Shown: positions 21,372 to 29,320 of the stretch, piece by piece
Layout of the letters: each line of letters opens with the position of its first letter
Position numbering within the stretch: the first letter of the stretch is position 1
Assembly (NCBI RefSeq): GCF_000380165.1
Contig: NZ_KB904651.1
Span: 1-64,000 of the forward strand
Source of the DNA: Wenjunlia vitaminophila DSM 41686
Lineage (GTDB): Bacteria; Actinomycetota; Actinomycetes; Streptomycetales; Streptomycetaceae
DNA length: 64,000 nt
Direction: 5' to 3'
Notes under the pieces: model-generated
What the model was told of the DNA's origin: nothing
Database searches by the model: none
The model's input: the letters and a program-made list of their open reading frames with translations, nothing else
Position numbers and translations under genes: made by a program

Positions 21372-22844
21372 GTGAACCAGGCCGATCCCATCGCCCGCGC
21401 GTTCGATGACCTCTACGCGCGAACGGTGGAGCCGCTCACCCGGCAGTTGCTCCTGCTCACCGGGGACCGGGAGCTGACCGAGCAGGCCGTGGACCACGCC
21501 TACGGCCGGGCGTGGCGGCACTGGTCCGAGATCGCCGTTGACCCACAGCCGGAGGGCTGGCTGCGGACGGCCGGGTACGACTACGCCCTCTCCCCGTGGC
21601 AGCGCCGTGTCCTCCTCGACCCCTGGCGGGGCGTCCGGTGCGGGCGACGGGCCACGGCCAACCGGCCGCACCAGGACGCCGGGACGGGGCGGCCCCCACC
21701 CCCTCCCGATCCGGACGCCGGCAACCCGCCCGCAGCCGCCCCCACGACGGCCACGCCCCCTGCCGGCGCACCCCGCACCGCGCCGCCCCCCGACGGAACA
21801 CCCGCCGCCACCGGCTCCGGCCCCTCCGCGGTGTCGGGGAACGCTCCCGTCTCCGCGGCCTTCCCCGCCACGGCGCAGACCCTCGCCGCGGCGGACGGCG
21901 GAACCACGGGCGACCCCGCCGAGGACAACGGAACCGCCGCGGGCCACGCCGCGGACCGCCCCGCCGACACGGACCCCCCGGCCCCCGACTCCCCCGCCCC
22001 CGACTCCCCGGTCGGCACCACGGCCGCCCCGGGGACGCCTCCCCCTGACGAGATGTCACCCGGCGGCGGGGCCGGGGCGCGGCGCACCGGCCGGAGGAAG
22101 CCGCGCCGGCGTGCCAGGCCGCGGCCCCGGCCGGACCACGTCGGAGACGGGCCGCCCGCCGTCGCCGTGGAGGCACCGTCAGCCGCCCCGTCGGGACCCC
22201 CGGGCACCTCGGAGGCCGCCGTGGCGGACCCCCCACGAACCGGCGCCACCGCCCCAGCCGCCCCCGCCGCCCCCGCCGCCGCCCCAGCCGCCGCGCCGGA
22301 TGCTCCCCCCTCGACTGCCCCGGCGGAGAGCACCGCCCCCGAGCCGGGTGACCCGCCGGGCGGTCCCGAGGTCGCCGCCGCCCTGCTCGCCCTCCCCCCG
22401 GCCCAGCGGCGGGCGGTCCTGCTCTACGACGGCCTTGGCCTCGACCTTCCGGAGGCCGCCGCCGAACTGGAGGCCAGCACCGCGGCCGCCGGGTGGCGCC
22501 TCGTCCACGCCCACCACGCGCTGTGCTCCACCGTGCCCGCCCTCGCGGGAGCCGACCCCGAACACCCCGAGTTCCCGGCCCGGGTGGGTCGGCTGCTGGC
22601 CGAGGCGGCCTCGGCGATGGACGTCTCCCCCCGGCCCCCCGCCCAGGTGCGCGCCGCGGAGGAACAGCAGGCCCGGCGGACGGTGCTGGCCGTGCTCGCC
22701 CTGCTCGCCGTCGTGGCCCTGGTGGTGGCCGTCGTCTCGGTGGTGAACCACCTCACCCACTCCCCCACCCCCGTCCACGCCCCCGCGCAGCAGTCACCAC
22801 CCGTGCCGGTGCCGGCGAACCCCCCGCCCTCCCCGCCGCGGTGA
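21372..22844 (+). CDS. Sigma-70-like protein with long disordered linker and C-terminal membrane helix
   Basis: A 490-residue protein from GTG 21372. Residues about 8-60 (AFDDLYARTVEPLTRQLLLL to QPEGWLRTAGYD) resemble the helical region 2 of ECF sigma factors. About 250 residues of Pro/Ala/Thr-rich disorder follow. Residues about 338-392 (ALLALPPAQRRAVLLYDGLGLD and on) look like region 4, with the helix-turn-helix weakly conserved. A hydrophobic segment (about 437-458) and a Pro-rich tail end the protein. It may be a membrane-tethered sigma-like regulator or a degenerate sigma factor. No anti-sigma gene is adjacent. The linker GC bias is extreme. Confidence 0.55.
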   Translation: MNQADPIARAFDDLYARTVEPLTRQLLLLTGDRELTEQAVDHAYGRAWRHWSEIAVDPQPEGWLRTAGYDYALSPWQRRVLLDPWRGVRCGRRATANRPHQDAGTGRPPPPPDPDAGNPPAAAPTTATPPAGAPRTAPPPDGTPAATGSGPSAVSGNAPVSAAFPATAQTLAAADGGTTGDPAEDNGTAAGHAADRPADTDPPAPDSPAPDSPVGTTAAPGTPPPDEMSPGGGAGARRTGRRKPRRRARPRPRPDHVGDGPPAVAVEAPSAAPSGPPGTSEAAVADPPRTGATAPAAPAAPAAAPAAAPDAPPSTAPAESTAPEPGDPPGGPEVAAALLALPPAQRRAVLLYDGLGLDLPEAAAELEASTAAAGWRLVHAHHALCSTVPALAGADPEHPEFPARVGRLLAEAASAMDVSPRPPAQVRAAEEQQARRTVLAVLALLAVVALVVAVVSVVNHLTHSPTPVHAPAQQSPPVPVPANPPPSPPR

Positions 22845-22899
22845 CCCGGGCGTGCCGCGACGGCCCCGCGCCCGGTCGCGCCCGGGCGCCGGGCCGCCG

Positions 22900-23580
22900 T
22901 CAGGGGTTCCCCGTGGCCGTGACCGGCCCGGAAGCGGGCGCGGGTGTGGGTGTGGCGGGCTTGACGGCGGCGAGCCGCTCGACCGTGCCGAGGGAGTACC
23001 GGTCCCGGTGGACGACCACCAGCCCGGCCTCCCGGACCAGGTGCAACGGCCGACGTAGCTGGTGGTCGCCGGCCACCCGCACCGACAGCGGGTCGATCAG
23101 GCGCTGTACCGCCCGGACCACGGGGTGGTGACTGACGACGTGGTCGATGAGCAGCAGGGTGCCGCCCGTTCGCAGCACCCGGCGCATCTCCGCCACCGCC
23201 GTGCGGTCGTCGGGGATGCAGCACAGGGCCAGGGTGCACACCACCGTGTCGAAGGCGCCGTCGGGGAAGGGGAGTTCGGTGGCGGACGCCTCGGTGAGCG
23301 TGACGCGCACCCCGAGTTCGCCGGCCCGTCGGCGGGCGCGCCCGAGCATCGCCGGGGACAGGTCCACGCCGGTCAGCTCCGTGTCCCGCGCGTAGCAGGG
23401 GAAGTTCAGCCCGGTGCCGACGGCCACCTCGAGCACGCGTCCCCGCGCCTGGCCACAGACCCAGGCGCGGCCGTCGCGGACCAGGTACCGGTCGTAGAGG
23501 CGGATCCGCCGGTCGTAGTGCGGCGCCGCCCGCTCCCAGATCCCCCGTGTCCGCGCCTCTCCGTCCTGTTCGGCCTGCAT
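22900..23580 (-). CDS. Class I SAM-dependent methyltransferase
   Basis: A 226-residue methyltransferase of the Methyltransf_11 type. Motif I is VLEVAVGTGLNFPCY (about 50-64), the acidic residue of motif II is in ELTGVDLSPAML, and motif IV is in FDTVVCTLALCCIPD, followed by EMRRVLRTGGTLLLIDHV. The ECF-like ending after LGTVERL is short and Pro/Ala-rich. UbiE/phosphatidylethanolamine N-methyltransferase-like proteins are the closest group I recognise; the substrate cannot be told from sequence. It stands alone between a convergent and a codirectional gene. Confidence 0.85.
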   Translation of the reverse strand: MQAEQDGEARTRGIWERAAPHYDRRIRLYDRYLVRDGRAWVCGQARGRVLEVAVGTGLNFPCYARDTELTGVDLSPAMLGRARRRAGELGVRVTLTEASATELPFPDGAFDTVVCTLALCCIPDDRTAVAEMRRVLRTGGTLLLIDHVVSHHPVVRAVQRLIDPLSVRVAGDHQLRRPLHLVREAGLVVVHRDRYSLGTVERLAAVKPATPTPAPASGPVTATGNP

Positions 23581-23794
23581 GGATCGCTCCTCGGAAGTGG
23601 TGGGCCCCGGCCGGGTGTCGCGGCGCGGCTGCGCCGCCCCACCGGGGACCGGCCGGACCCGGCGTTCCGCATCGTTTCACGCCGTTCACGCCCTGCCCCG
23701 GCGGACGCCGGAGCCACGGGCGACGCCGCCGCGGGCCGCGGCACGGTCGGCCCGTTCCCCGGCCACGCCGAGGCCGCCCCCGCGGGCGGGTCGA

Positions 23795-24430
23795 TCACAC
23801 GCGCCCCTCGTTCCGCAGGTACGCCCCCGCGCGTGCCGCGGCCGCGGCGGCTTCTGCGGCCCGGTCCGCGGCGGCTTCGTCAGGGTGTTCGCCGCTGGTG
23901 AGCAGGCGGTAGTAGAGGGGGGCGGAGACGGCGCGGACCACCTCGTGGGTGTCGGTGCCCCCGGGCACCTCGCCCCGGTCGACGGCCTGCTGAACGCAGG
24001 GGGCCCACTCCTCGACGCGGACGTCGTAGAAGTGCCGCAGGGCCTCGGCGGTCTTGGTCTCACAGGTGGCGGCCGCGATCACCGCCTTGAACAGCGCCCC
24101 CTGCCGCGGGTCGGCCAGGGTGCGCTGCACGAGCCGGGCGTTGGCCCTGAGGTCGCCGAGCAACGAGCCGGTCTCGGTGCGCGGCAGCGACTGCTCGGCC
24201 ATGTCCGTCAGCAGGTCGGCCACCAGGCCGGTCACCGTCCCCCAGCGACGGTAGACGGTCGTCTTGCCCACCTCGGCGCGGCGCGCGATGTCGGCGAGGT
24301 CCAAGTGGGCGAACCCCCGCTCGGCCAGGGTGTCCCCGGCCGCCCGGAGCACCGCCGCCCGAACCCGCGCCGTGCGCCCCCCCGGCCGGACGGTTCCCGG
24401 CTCCGCGCCTTCCGCACCCTCAGCAGCCAT
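23795..24430 (-). CDS. TetR family transcriptional regulator
   Basis: A 211-residue TetR/AcrR repressor. The helix-turn-helix spans about 22-66 (RAAVLRAAGDTLAERGFAHLDLADIARRAEVGKTTVYRRW), followed by an all-helical ligand-binding domain with the segment WAPCVQQAVDRGEVP typical of the TetR_C group found beside oxidoreductase genes. It is divergent from an aldo/keto reductase gene. Two near-identical operators lie between them, one overlapping this gene's own start codon, implying autorepression plus control of the reductase. Confidence 0.92.
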   Translation of the reverse strand: MAAEGAEGAEPGTVRPGGRTARVRAAVLRAAGDTLAERGFAHLDLADIARRAEVGKTTVYRRWGTVTGLVADLLTDMAEQSLPRTETGSLLGDLRANARLVQRTLADPRQGALFKAVIAAATCETKTAEALRHFYDVRVEEWAPCVQQAVDRGEVPGGTDTHEVVRAVSAPLYYRLLTSGEHPDEAAADRAAEAAAAAARAGAYLRNEGRV

Positions 24431-24451
24431 AACGGGACTCCAGTTTCGTTA
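24430..24451. promoter_or_regulatory. TetR operator 1 (overlaps tetR start)
   Basis: A 22-bp palindrome of the form TAACG-nn-ACT-nn-AGT-nn-CGTTA. Its first bases are the start codon region of the TetR gene, so a bound repressor would block its own expression. It matches operator 2 at 17 of 22 positions. Confidence 0.7.
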
Positions 24452-24483
24452 ACCGTCGACATCTGCTACCTTGAGGACCATAT

Positions 24484-24505
24484 TAACGGAACTACAGCAC
24501 CGTTA
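24484..24505. promoter_or_regulatory. TetR operator 2 (in the aldo/keto reductase promoter)
   Basis: A second 22-bp site of the same plan, TAACG-nn-ACT-nn-AGC-nn-CGTTA, ends 32 bases before the reductase ATG. The two site centres are 54 bases apart. It is well placed to block the rightward promoter. Confidence 0.7.
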
Positions 24506-24537
24506 GTCGCGGTAGCTGAGGGGATCGAGGAGTGACC

Positions 24538-25596
24538 ATGGAATACCGACGGCTGGGTGCATCCGGGCTCAGGGTCCCCGCGTTGAGTTTCGGCGCCGGC
24601 ACCTTCGGAGGCCGGGGACCGCTCTTCGGCGCCTGGGGCAACACGGGTGCTCGAGAGGCACGCCGCCTCGTGGACATCTGCCTGGACGCCGGGGTCACGA
24701 TGTTCGACACCGCCGACGTCTACTCCGGCGGCGCGTCCGAGGAGGTGCTGGGCGAGGCCATCAAGGGCCGCAGGGACCGGGTTCTCGTGTCCACCAAGAC
24801 CAGCCTGCCGATGGGTGACGGCCCGGGTGACGCGGGCTCCTCCCGGTCACGCCTGATCACCGCGTGCGAGGACGCGCTGCGCCGGCTGGGCGTTGACCAC
24901 ATCGACCTGTTCCAGTTGCACGCCTTCGACGCCGGCACGCCGATCGAGGAGGTCCTGTCCGCCCTCGACGACCTCGTCCGCGCGGGAAAGGTCCGCTACC
25001 TGGGGGTCTCCAACTTCTCCGGCTGGCAGGCGATGAAGTCCCTCGCGATCGCGGACGGGCACGGCCACCCCCGCTACGTCGCCCACCAGGTCTACTACTC
25101 CCTCATCGGCCGCGACTACGAGTGGGAACTGATGCCCCTCGGGCTCGACCAGGGCCTCGGGGCACTCGTCTGGAGCCCGCTCGGCTGGGGACGGCTCACC
25201 GGCGGAGTCCGCCGCGGCCAACCGCTACCCGCCGGCAGCCGGCTGCACCGCACCGCCGACTACGGTCCACCGGTCGAGGACGAGCACCTCTACCGCGTGG
25301 TGGACGCCCTCGACGAGGTCGCGCAGGAGACCGGCAGGACCATTCCGCAGATCGCCATCAACTGGCTCCTGCAACGGCCCACCGTCTCCTCGGTCATCAT
25401 CGGCGCCCGCAACGAGGAGCAGCTCCGCCAGAACCTCGGTGCCGTCGGCTGGGCGCTCACGCCCGACCAGATGGCCAAGCTCAACGCGGCGAGCAACAGG
25501 CCAGCGCCCTACCCGTACTTCCCCTACCAGCGCCAGGAGGGCTTCGCCCGCCTCAACCCGCCGGTGGCTGACCGCACCCCTCCGACCGCTGCCTGA
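24538..25596 (+). CDS. Aldo/keto reductase
   Basis: A 352-residue NADPH-dependent aldo/keto reductase. The catalytic tetrad can be placed: Asp in FDTADVY, Tyr in the same segment, Lys in VLVSTKTS, and His in [22 protein letters not shown] and the C-terminal cofactor loop [15 protein letters not shown] complete the family pattern. It is close to the YajO/general stress protein 69-like group. ATG 24538 has GAGGAG five bases upstream; a GTG two codons earlier overlaps the ribosome site. Expression is probably released when the divergent TetR repressor binds its ligand, perhaps a substrate aldehyde (inference). Confidence 0.93.
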   Translation: MEYRRLGASGLRVPALSFGAGTFGGRGPLFGAWGNTGAREARRLVDICLDAGVTMFDTADVYSGGASEEVLGEAIKGRRDRVLVSTKTSLPMGDGPGDAGSSRSRLITACEDALRRLGVDHIDLFQLHAFDAGTPIEEVLSALDDLVRAGKVRYLGVSNFSGWQAMKSLAIADGHGHPRYVAHQVYYSLIGRDYEWELMPLGLDQGLGALVWSPLGWGRLTGGVRRGQPLPAGSRLHRTADYGPPVEDEHLYRVVDALDEVAQETGRTIPQIAINWLLQRPTVSSVIIGARNEEQLRQNLGAVGWALTPDQMAKLNAASNRPAPYPYFPYQRQEGFARLNPPVADRTPPTAA

Positions 25597-25623
25597 CGTG
25601 GGCCACACGTCACTTACGCGAAC

Positions 25624-25665
25624 GCCGAGGGGGCGCCGTGCCCGTCGGCTCGGCGCCCCCTCGGC
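25624..25665. terminator. Bidirectional terminator aldo/keto reductase/sucD
   Basis: A perfect 15-bp inverted repeat, 25624-25638 with 25651-25665, loop of 12 bases, sits between the convergent genes. Confidence 0.8.
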
Positions 25666-25687
25666 TGCTGCTGTCCCGGGACGCGGG

Positions 25688-26584
25688 TTACGCCCCCGCT
25701 CCCCCAGCGAGCTTGGCCCGCGCCAGCCGCGCGGTCTCCGAAGGCGTCTTGCCGACCTGCACGCCGGCCGCCTCCAGGGCCTCCTTCTTCGCCTGCGCGG
25801 TGCCGGAGGAACCGGACACGATCGCGCCGGCGTGGCCCATCGTCTTGCCCTCCGGGGCGGTGAAGCCCGCGACGTAGCCGACGACCGGCTTGGTCACGTT
25901 CTCCTTGATGAAGGCCGCGGCCCGCTCCTCGGCGTCGCCACCGATCTCACCGATCATCACGATGAGGTCGGTATCCGGGTCCTCCTCGAACGCCTTCAGG
26001 CAGTCGATGTGGGTCGTCCCGATCACCGGGTCGCCACCGATGCCCACGGCGGTGGAGAAGCCGAGGTCCCGCAGCTCGTACATGAGCTGGTAGGTGAGGG
26101 TGCCCGACTTGGAGACCAGGCCGATCCGGCCGGAGCTGGTGATGTCGGCGGGGATGATGCCGGCGTTGGACTGGCCGGGGCTGATCAGGCCCGGGCAGTT
26201 GGGACCGATGATCCGCGTCCGGTTGCCCTTGGCGCCGGCGTGCGCCCAGAACGCCGCGGTGTCGTGCACCGCGATGCCCTCGGTGATCACCACCGCGAGG
26301 CCGATCTCGGCGTCGATGGCCTCGATCACCGCGTCCCTGGCGAACTTCGGCGGAACGAAGATCACGGTGGTGTCGGCGCCGGTGGCCTCCATGGCCTCCT
26401 TGACGGAGCCGAACACCGGTACCTCGGTGCCGTCGAAGTCCACGGTGGTGCCGGCCTTGCGCGGGTTCACACCGCCGACGACGTTGGTGCCGGAGGCGAG
26501 CATCCGGCGGGTGTGCTTGGTCCCCTCGGAGCCGGTCATCCCCTGGACGATGACCTTGCTCTCCTTGGTGAGGAAGATAGCCAT
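25688..26584 (-). CDS. sucD: Succinate--CoA ligase, alpha subunit
   Basis: A 298-residue alpha subunit of succinyl-CoA synthetase, which makes ATP or GTP from succinyl-CoA in the TCA cycle. [19 protein letters not shown] (CoA-binding Rossmann part), [18 protein letters not shown], and [21 protein letters not shown] with the phosphorylated histidine (GHAGA) are present. It lies 16 bases downstream of sucC, so the two subunits are co-expressed. A strong hairpin follows. Confidence 0.97.
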   Translation of the reverse strand: MAIFLTKESKVIVQGMTGSEGTKHTRRMLASGTNVVGGVNPRKAGTTVDFDGTEVPVFGSVKEAMEATGADTTVIFVPPKFARDAVIEAIDAEIGLAVVITEGIAVHDTAAFWAHAGAKGNRTRIIGPNCPGLISPGQSNAGIIPADITSSGRIGLVSKSGTLTYQLMYELRDLGFSTAVGIGGDPVIGTTHIDCLKAFEEDPDTDLIVMIGEIGGDAEERAAAFIKENVTKPVVGYVAGFTAPEGKTMGHAGAIVSGSSGTAQAKKEALEAAGVQVGKTPSETARLARAKLAGGAGA

Positions 26585-26600
26585 GTTGTGACGCCCGTCC

Positions 26601-27776
26601 CTACTTCGCAGCCGCGAGCTCGGCGGCCCGCTCGGCCGCGCCGTCCATCGTGTCCACCTGCTCCACCAGCGGGTGGTTCGCCTCGGTGAGGATTCGCCGG
26701 CCCTCCTCGGCGTTGTTCCCGTCCAGCCGCACGACCAGCGGCTTGGTCACGTCCTCGCCCTTGGACTTCAGCAGCTCCAGGGCCTTGACGATGCCGTTGG
26801 CGACGGCGTCGCAGGCGGTGATCCCGCCGAAGACGTTGACGAAGACCGACTTCACCGAGGGGTCGCCGAGGATGATCTCCAGGCCGTTGGCCATCACCTC
26901 GGCGGACGCGCCGCCACCGATGTCCAGGAAGTTGGCGGGCTTGACCGACCCGTGCCGCTCCCCGGCGTAGGCGACGACGTCCAGGGTGCTCATCACCAGG
27001 CCGGCGCCGTTGCCGATGATGCCGACCTCGCCGTCGAGCTTGACGTAGTTCAGCCCCTTGGCCTTGGCCGCCGCCTCCAGCGGGTCTGCCGCGGCCTTGT
27101 CCTCGAGCGCCGCGTGGTCCGGCTGGCGGAAATCGGCGTTGGCGTCCAGGGACACCTTGGCGTCCAGCGCGATGACCCTGCCGTCGCCGGACTTGATCAG
27201 CGGGTTCACCTCGACCAGCAGCGCGTCCTCGGCCACGAAGGCCTTCCAGAGCGTCACCAGCACGTCGGCGATCTGGTCGGCCACGTCCTGCGGGAACTCG
27301 GCCGCGGCCACGATCTCCCGCGCCTTGTCCTTGTCCACGCCCTGGATGGCGTCCACCGGGATCTTGGCCAGTGCCTCCGGCTTGGTGGCCGCCACCTGCT
27401 CGATGTCCATGCCGCCCTCGACCGAGGCCATGGCGAGGAAGGTGCGGTTGGCACGGTCCAGCAGGTAGGAGACGTAGTACTCCTCGGCGATGTCGGCGGT
27501 CTGCGCCAGCATCACCTTGCGGACCTCGTGCCCCTTGATGTCCATGCCCAGGATCTGCCCCGCCTTGGCCACGGCGTCGTCGGGGTCGGCGGCCAGCTTC
27601 ACGCCGCCGGCCTTGCCCCGACCGCCGATCTTGACCTGGGCCTTGACCACGGCCCGGCCGCCCAGCCGCTCGGCGGCCCCGCGTGCGGCCTCCGGCGTGT
27701 CGACGACTTCACCGGCCAGTACTGGTACGCCATGCTTGGCGAAGAGATCCCTCGCCTGGTACTCGAACAGGTCCAC
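26601..27776 (-). CDS. sucC: Succinate--CoA ligase, beta subunit
   Basis: A 391-residue beta subunit with the ATP-grasp domain ([20 protein letters not shown]), LVEVNPLI for metal binding and the C-terminal ligase part ([17 protein letters not shown]). The start is GTG 27776, giving the family-standard beginning [19 protein letters not shown], with an AAGGGGA ribosome site nine bases upstream. An in-frame ATG at 27836 would add 20 basic residues and is rejected. It is first gene of the sucCD operon; the promoter lies within 27777-27975. Confidence 0.97.
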   Translation of the reverse strand: MDLFEYQARDLFAKHGVPVLAGEVVDTPEAARGAAERLGGRAVVKAQVKIGGRGKAGGVKLAADPDDAVAKAGQILGMDIKGHEVRKVMLAQTADIAEEYYVSYLLDRANRTFLAMASVEGGMDIEQVAATKPEALAKIPVDAIQGVDKDKAREIVAAAEFPQDVADQIADVLVTLWKAFVAEDALLVEVNPLIKSGDGRVIALDAKVSLDANADFRQPDHAALEDKAAADPLEAAAKAKGLNYVKLDGEVGIIGNGAGLVMSTLDVVAYAGERHGSVKPANFLDIGGGASAEVMANGLEIILGDPSVKSVFVNVFGGITACDAVANGIVKALELLKSKGEDVTKPLVVRLDGNNAEEGRRILTEANHPLVEQVDTMDGAAERAAELAAAK

Positions 27777-27958
27777 GCGCGTCCGTCCCCTTGTGTGGTG
27801 AATCGCGATCCGTTGCTTGCGTGGGCGTGCCGCCACGGTCGTACGTGACGAATCGAGACGTCTTCAGGGCGCACACGTCGGCCGAGCACGCGGCATGTCC
27901 GCCTCGCAGGTTATCCCCGCCCCTCGGGCCTGCCTAAATTACGGGTCACACCCACGGC

Positions 27959-27974
27959 GGTGAGAACGGTCACA
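27959..27974 (-). promoter_or_regulatory. Crp-like box upstream of sucCD
   Basis: On the minus strand this reads TGTGACCGTTCTCACC, nine of ten positions of the Crp consensus TGTGA-N6-TCACA. A second GTGTGACC lies about 15 bases downstream. Actinobacterial Crp homologues use the same consensus; whether this organism's Crp acts here is unknown. Confidence 0.35.
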
Positions 27975-28129
27975 ACCGCCCGGACGCGCGGAACCCGCCC
28001 GGCCCCGCACGACGGCGCGAAGCCGAGGAGCGGCGCCCGCGCCGGGGGTCGCCCGGCGGCGGTCCGGGGCGTTTCCCGGCGGCCCGCGGCTTGGCGAGTC
28101 GGTGGGTGGAGTCGATCTGCCCGGACGGC

Positions 28130-28155
28130 GGTCCGGGGGCCACCGCCCCCGGACC
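28130..28155 (-). terminator. Terminator of the MoxR-DUF5682-VWA operon
   Basis: A perfect 11-bp inverted repeat, 28130-28140 with 28145-28155, loop CACC, begins 10 bases past the VWA gene stop codon. Confidence 0.75.
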
Positions 28156-28165
28156 CGTGGTGGGG

Positions 28166-29320
28166 TCAGCCCTCCGGCACCGGAACCGGACGCTTCTCCA
28201 GGGCCGCCGCCATCACCTCGGGGAACAGGTCCGGGGTGCAGGCGAACGCCGGCGCGCCCAGTGCGGCCAGCGCCGCGGCGTGCTCCCGGTCGTACGCCGG
28301 GGCGCCCTCGTCGGAGAGCGCGAGCAGGGCGACGAACTGCACGCCCGCGCCCTTCATCGCGGCCACCCGTTTGAGCATCTCGTTGCGTATCCCGCCCTCG
28401 TACAGGTCACTGATCAGCACCACGACGGTCTCCGCCGGACGGGTGATCAGGGACTGGCAGTAGGCCAGCGCCCGGTTGATGTCGGTACCCCCGCCGAGCT
28501 GGGTGCCGAACAGGACGTCCACCGGGTCGTCGAGCTCCTCGGTGAGGTCCACCACCGCGGTGTCGAAGACCACCAGCTTGGTGTTGATGCTGCGCATCGA
28601 GGCGAGCACCGCCCCGAACACCGAGGCGTAGACCACGGATGCGGCCATCGAACCGGACTGGTCGATGCAGAGGACCACGTCCTTCTTCACCGCCTGCGAC
28701 GCCCGGCCGTACCCGATCAGCCGCTCGGGGACCACCGTGCCGTACTCGGGGAGGTAGTTCTTGAGGTTGGCCCGGATGGTCCGGTCCCAGTCGATGTCCC
28801 GGTGCCGGGGCCGGTTGATCCTCGCCGAGCGGTCCAGCGCCCCGGTGAGGGTGGCGCGGGTCTTGGTGGCCAGCCGCTTCTCCAGGTCCTCGACCACCTT
28901 GCGGACCACCACCCGCGCCGACTCCTTGGTGGTCTCCGGCATCGCCTTGTTCAGCGAGAGCAGGGTGCCCACCAGGTGCACGTCGGCCTCGACGGACTCC
29001 AGCATCTCCGGCTCGAGCAGCAACGAGGACAGCCCCAGCCGGTCGATCGCGTCCCGCTGCATGAGCTGCACCACGCTGCTGGGGAAGTACTCCCTGATGT
29101 CCCCCAGCCAGCGGGCGACCTGGGGGGCGGAACCCCCGAGGCCGGCGCCACGCTGCCCGTTCCGGCCGGTGTCCCCGCCGCCGTACAGCGCGGCCAGGGT
29201 GCGGTCCATCCCGACGTCCCGGCCGCTCAGCGAGCAGCCGGTGCCGTCGGCCTCCCCGCCGCCGAGGACCATCCGCCAGCGGCGCAGCCGCTCGTCCCGC
29301 TCTGCCGTACCGCTGGTCAC
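28166..29320 (-). CDS. VWA (von Willebrand factor A) domain protein
   Basis: A 384-residue protein. The N-terminal half is helical (ARWLGDIREYFPSSVVQLMQ and RKVVEDLEKRL), and the C-terminal half is a VWA domain with an intact metal-ion site: DQSGS (D220, S222, S224), GGGTDINRAL for the threonine and LISDLYEGG for the last aspartate. It closely resembles the VWA members of MoxR-linked operons (E. coli YehP type, as I recall). The GTG at 29320 overlaps the stop of the DUF5682 gene (GTGA) and has GGGGAGG upstream. It probably works with the ATPase encoded two genes upstream in a metal- and ATP-dependent remodelling complex (inference). Confidence 0.88.
   Translation of the reverse strand: MTSGTAERDERLRRWRMVLGGGEADGTGCSLSGRDVGMDRTLAALYGGGDTGRNGQRGAGLGGSAPQVARWLGDIREYFPSSVVQLMQRDAIDRLGLSSLLLEPEMLESVEADVHLVGTLLSLNKAMPETTKESARVVVRKVVEDLEKRLATKTRATLTGALDRSARINRPRHRDIDWDRTIRANLKNYLPEYGTVVPERLIGYGRASQAVKKDVVLCIDQSGSMAASVVYASVFGAVLASMRSINTKLVVFDTAVVDLTEELDDPVDVLFGTQLGGGTDINRALAYCQSLITRPAETVVVLISDLYEGGIRNEMLKRVAAMKGAGVQFVALLALSDEGAPAYDREHAAALAALGAPAFACTPDLFPEVMAAALEKRPVPVPEG

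Larger units (their letters stand above)
27777..28165. other. Leader/promoter region of sucCD
   Basis: 389 bases without a gene. The part near 27930-27975 is less GC-rich and contains a Crp-like box; the right end holds the terminator of the VWA operon. No RNA element recognised. Confidence 0.4.
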
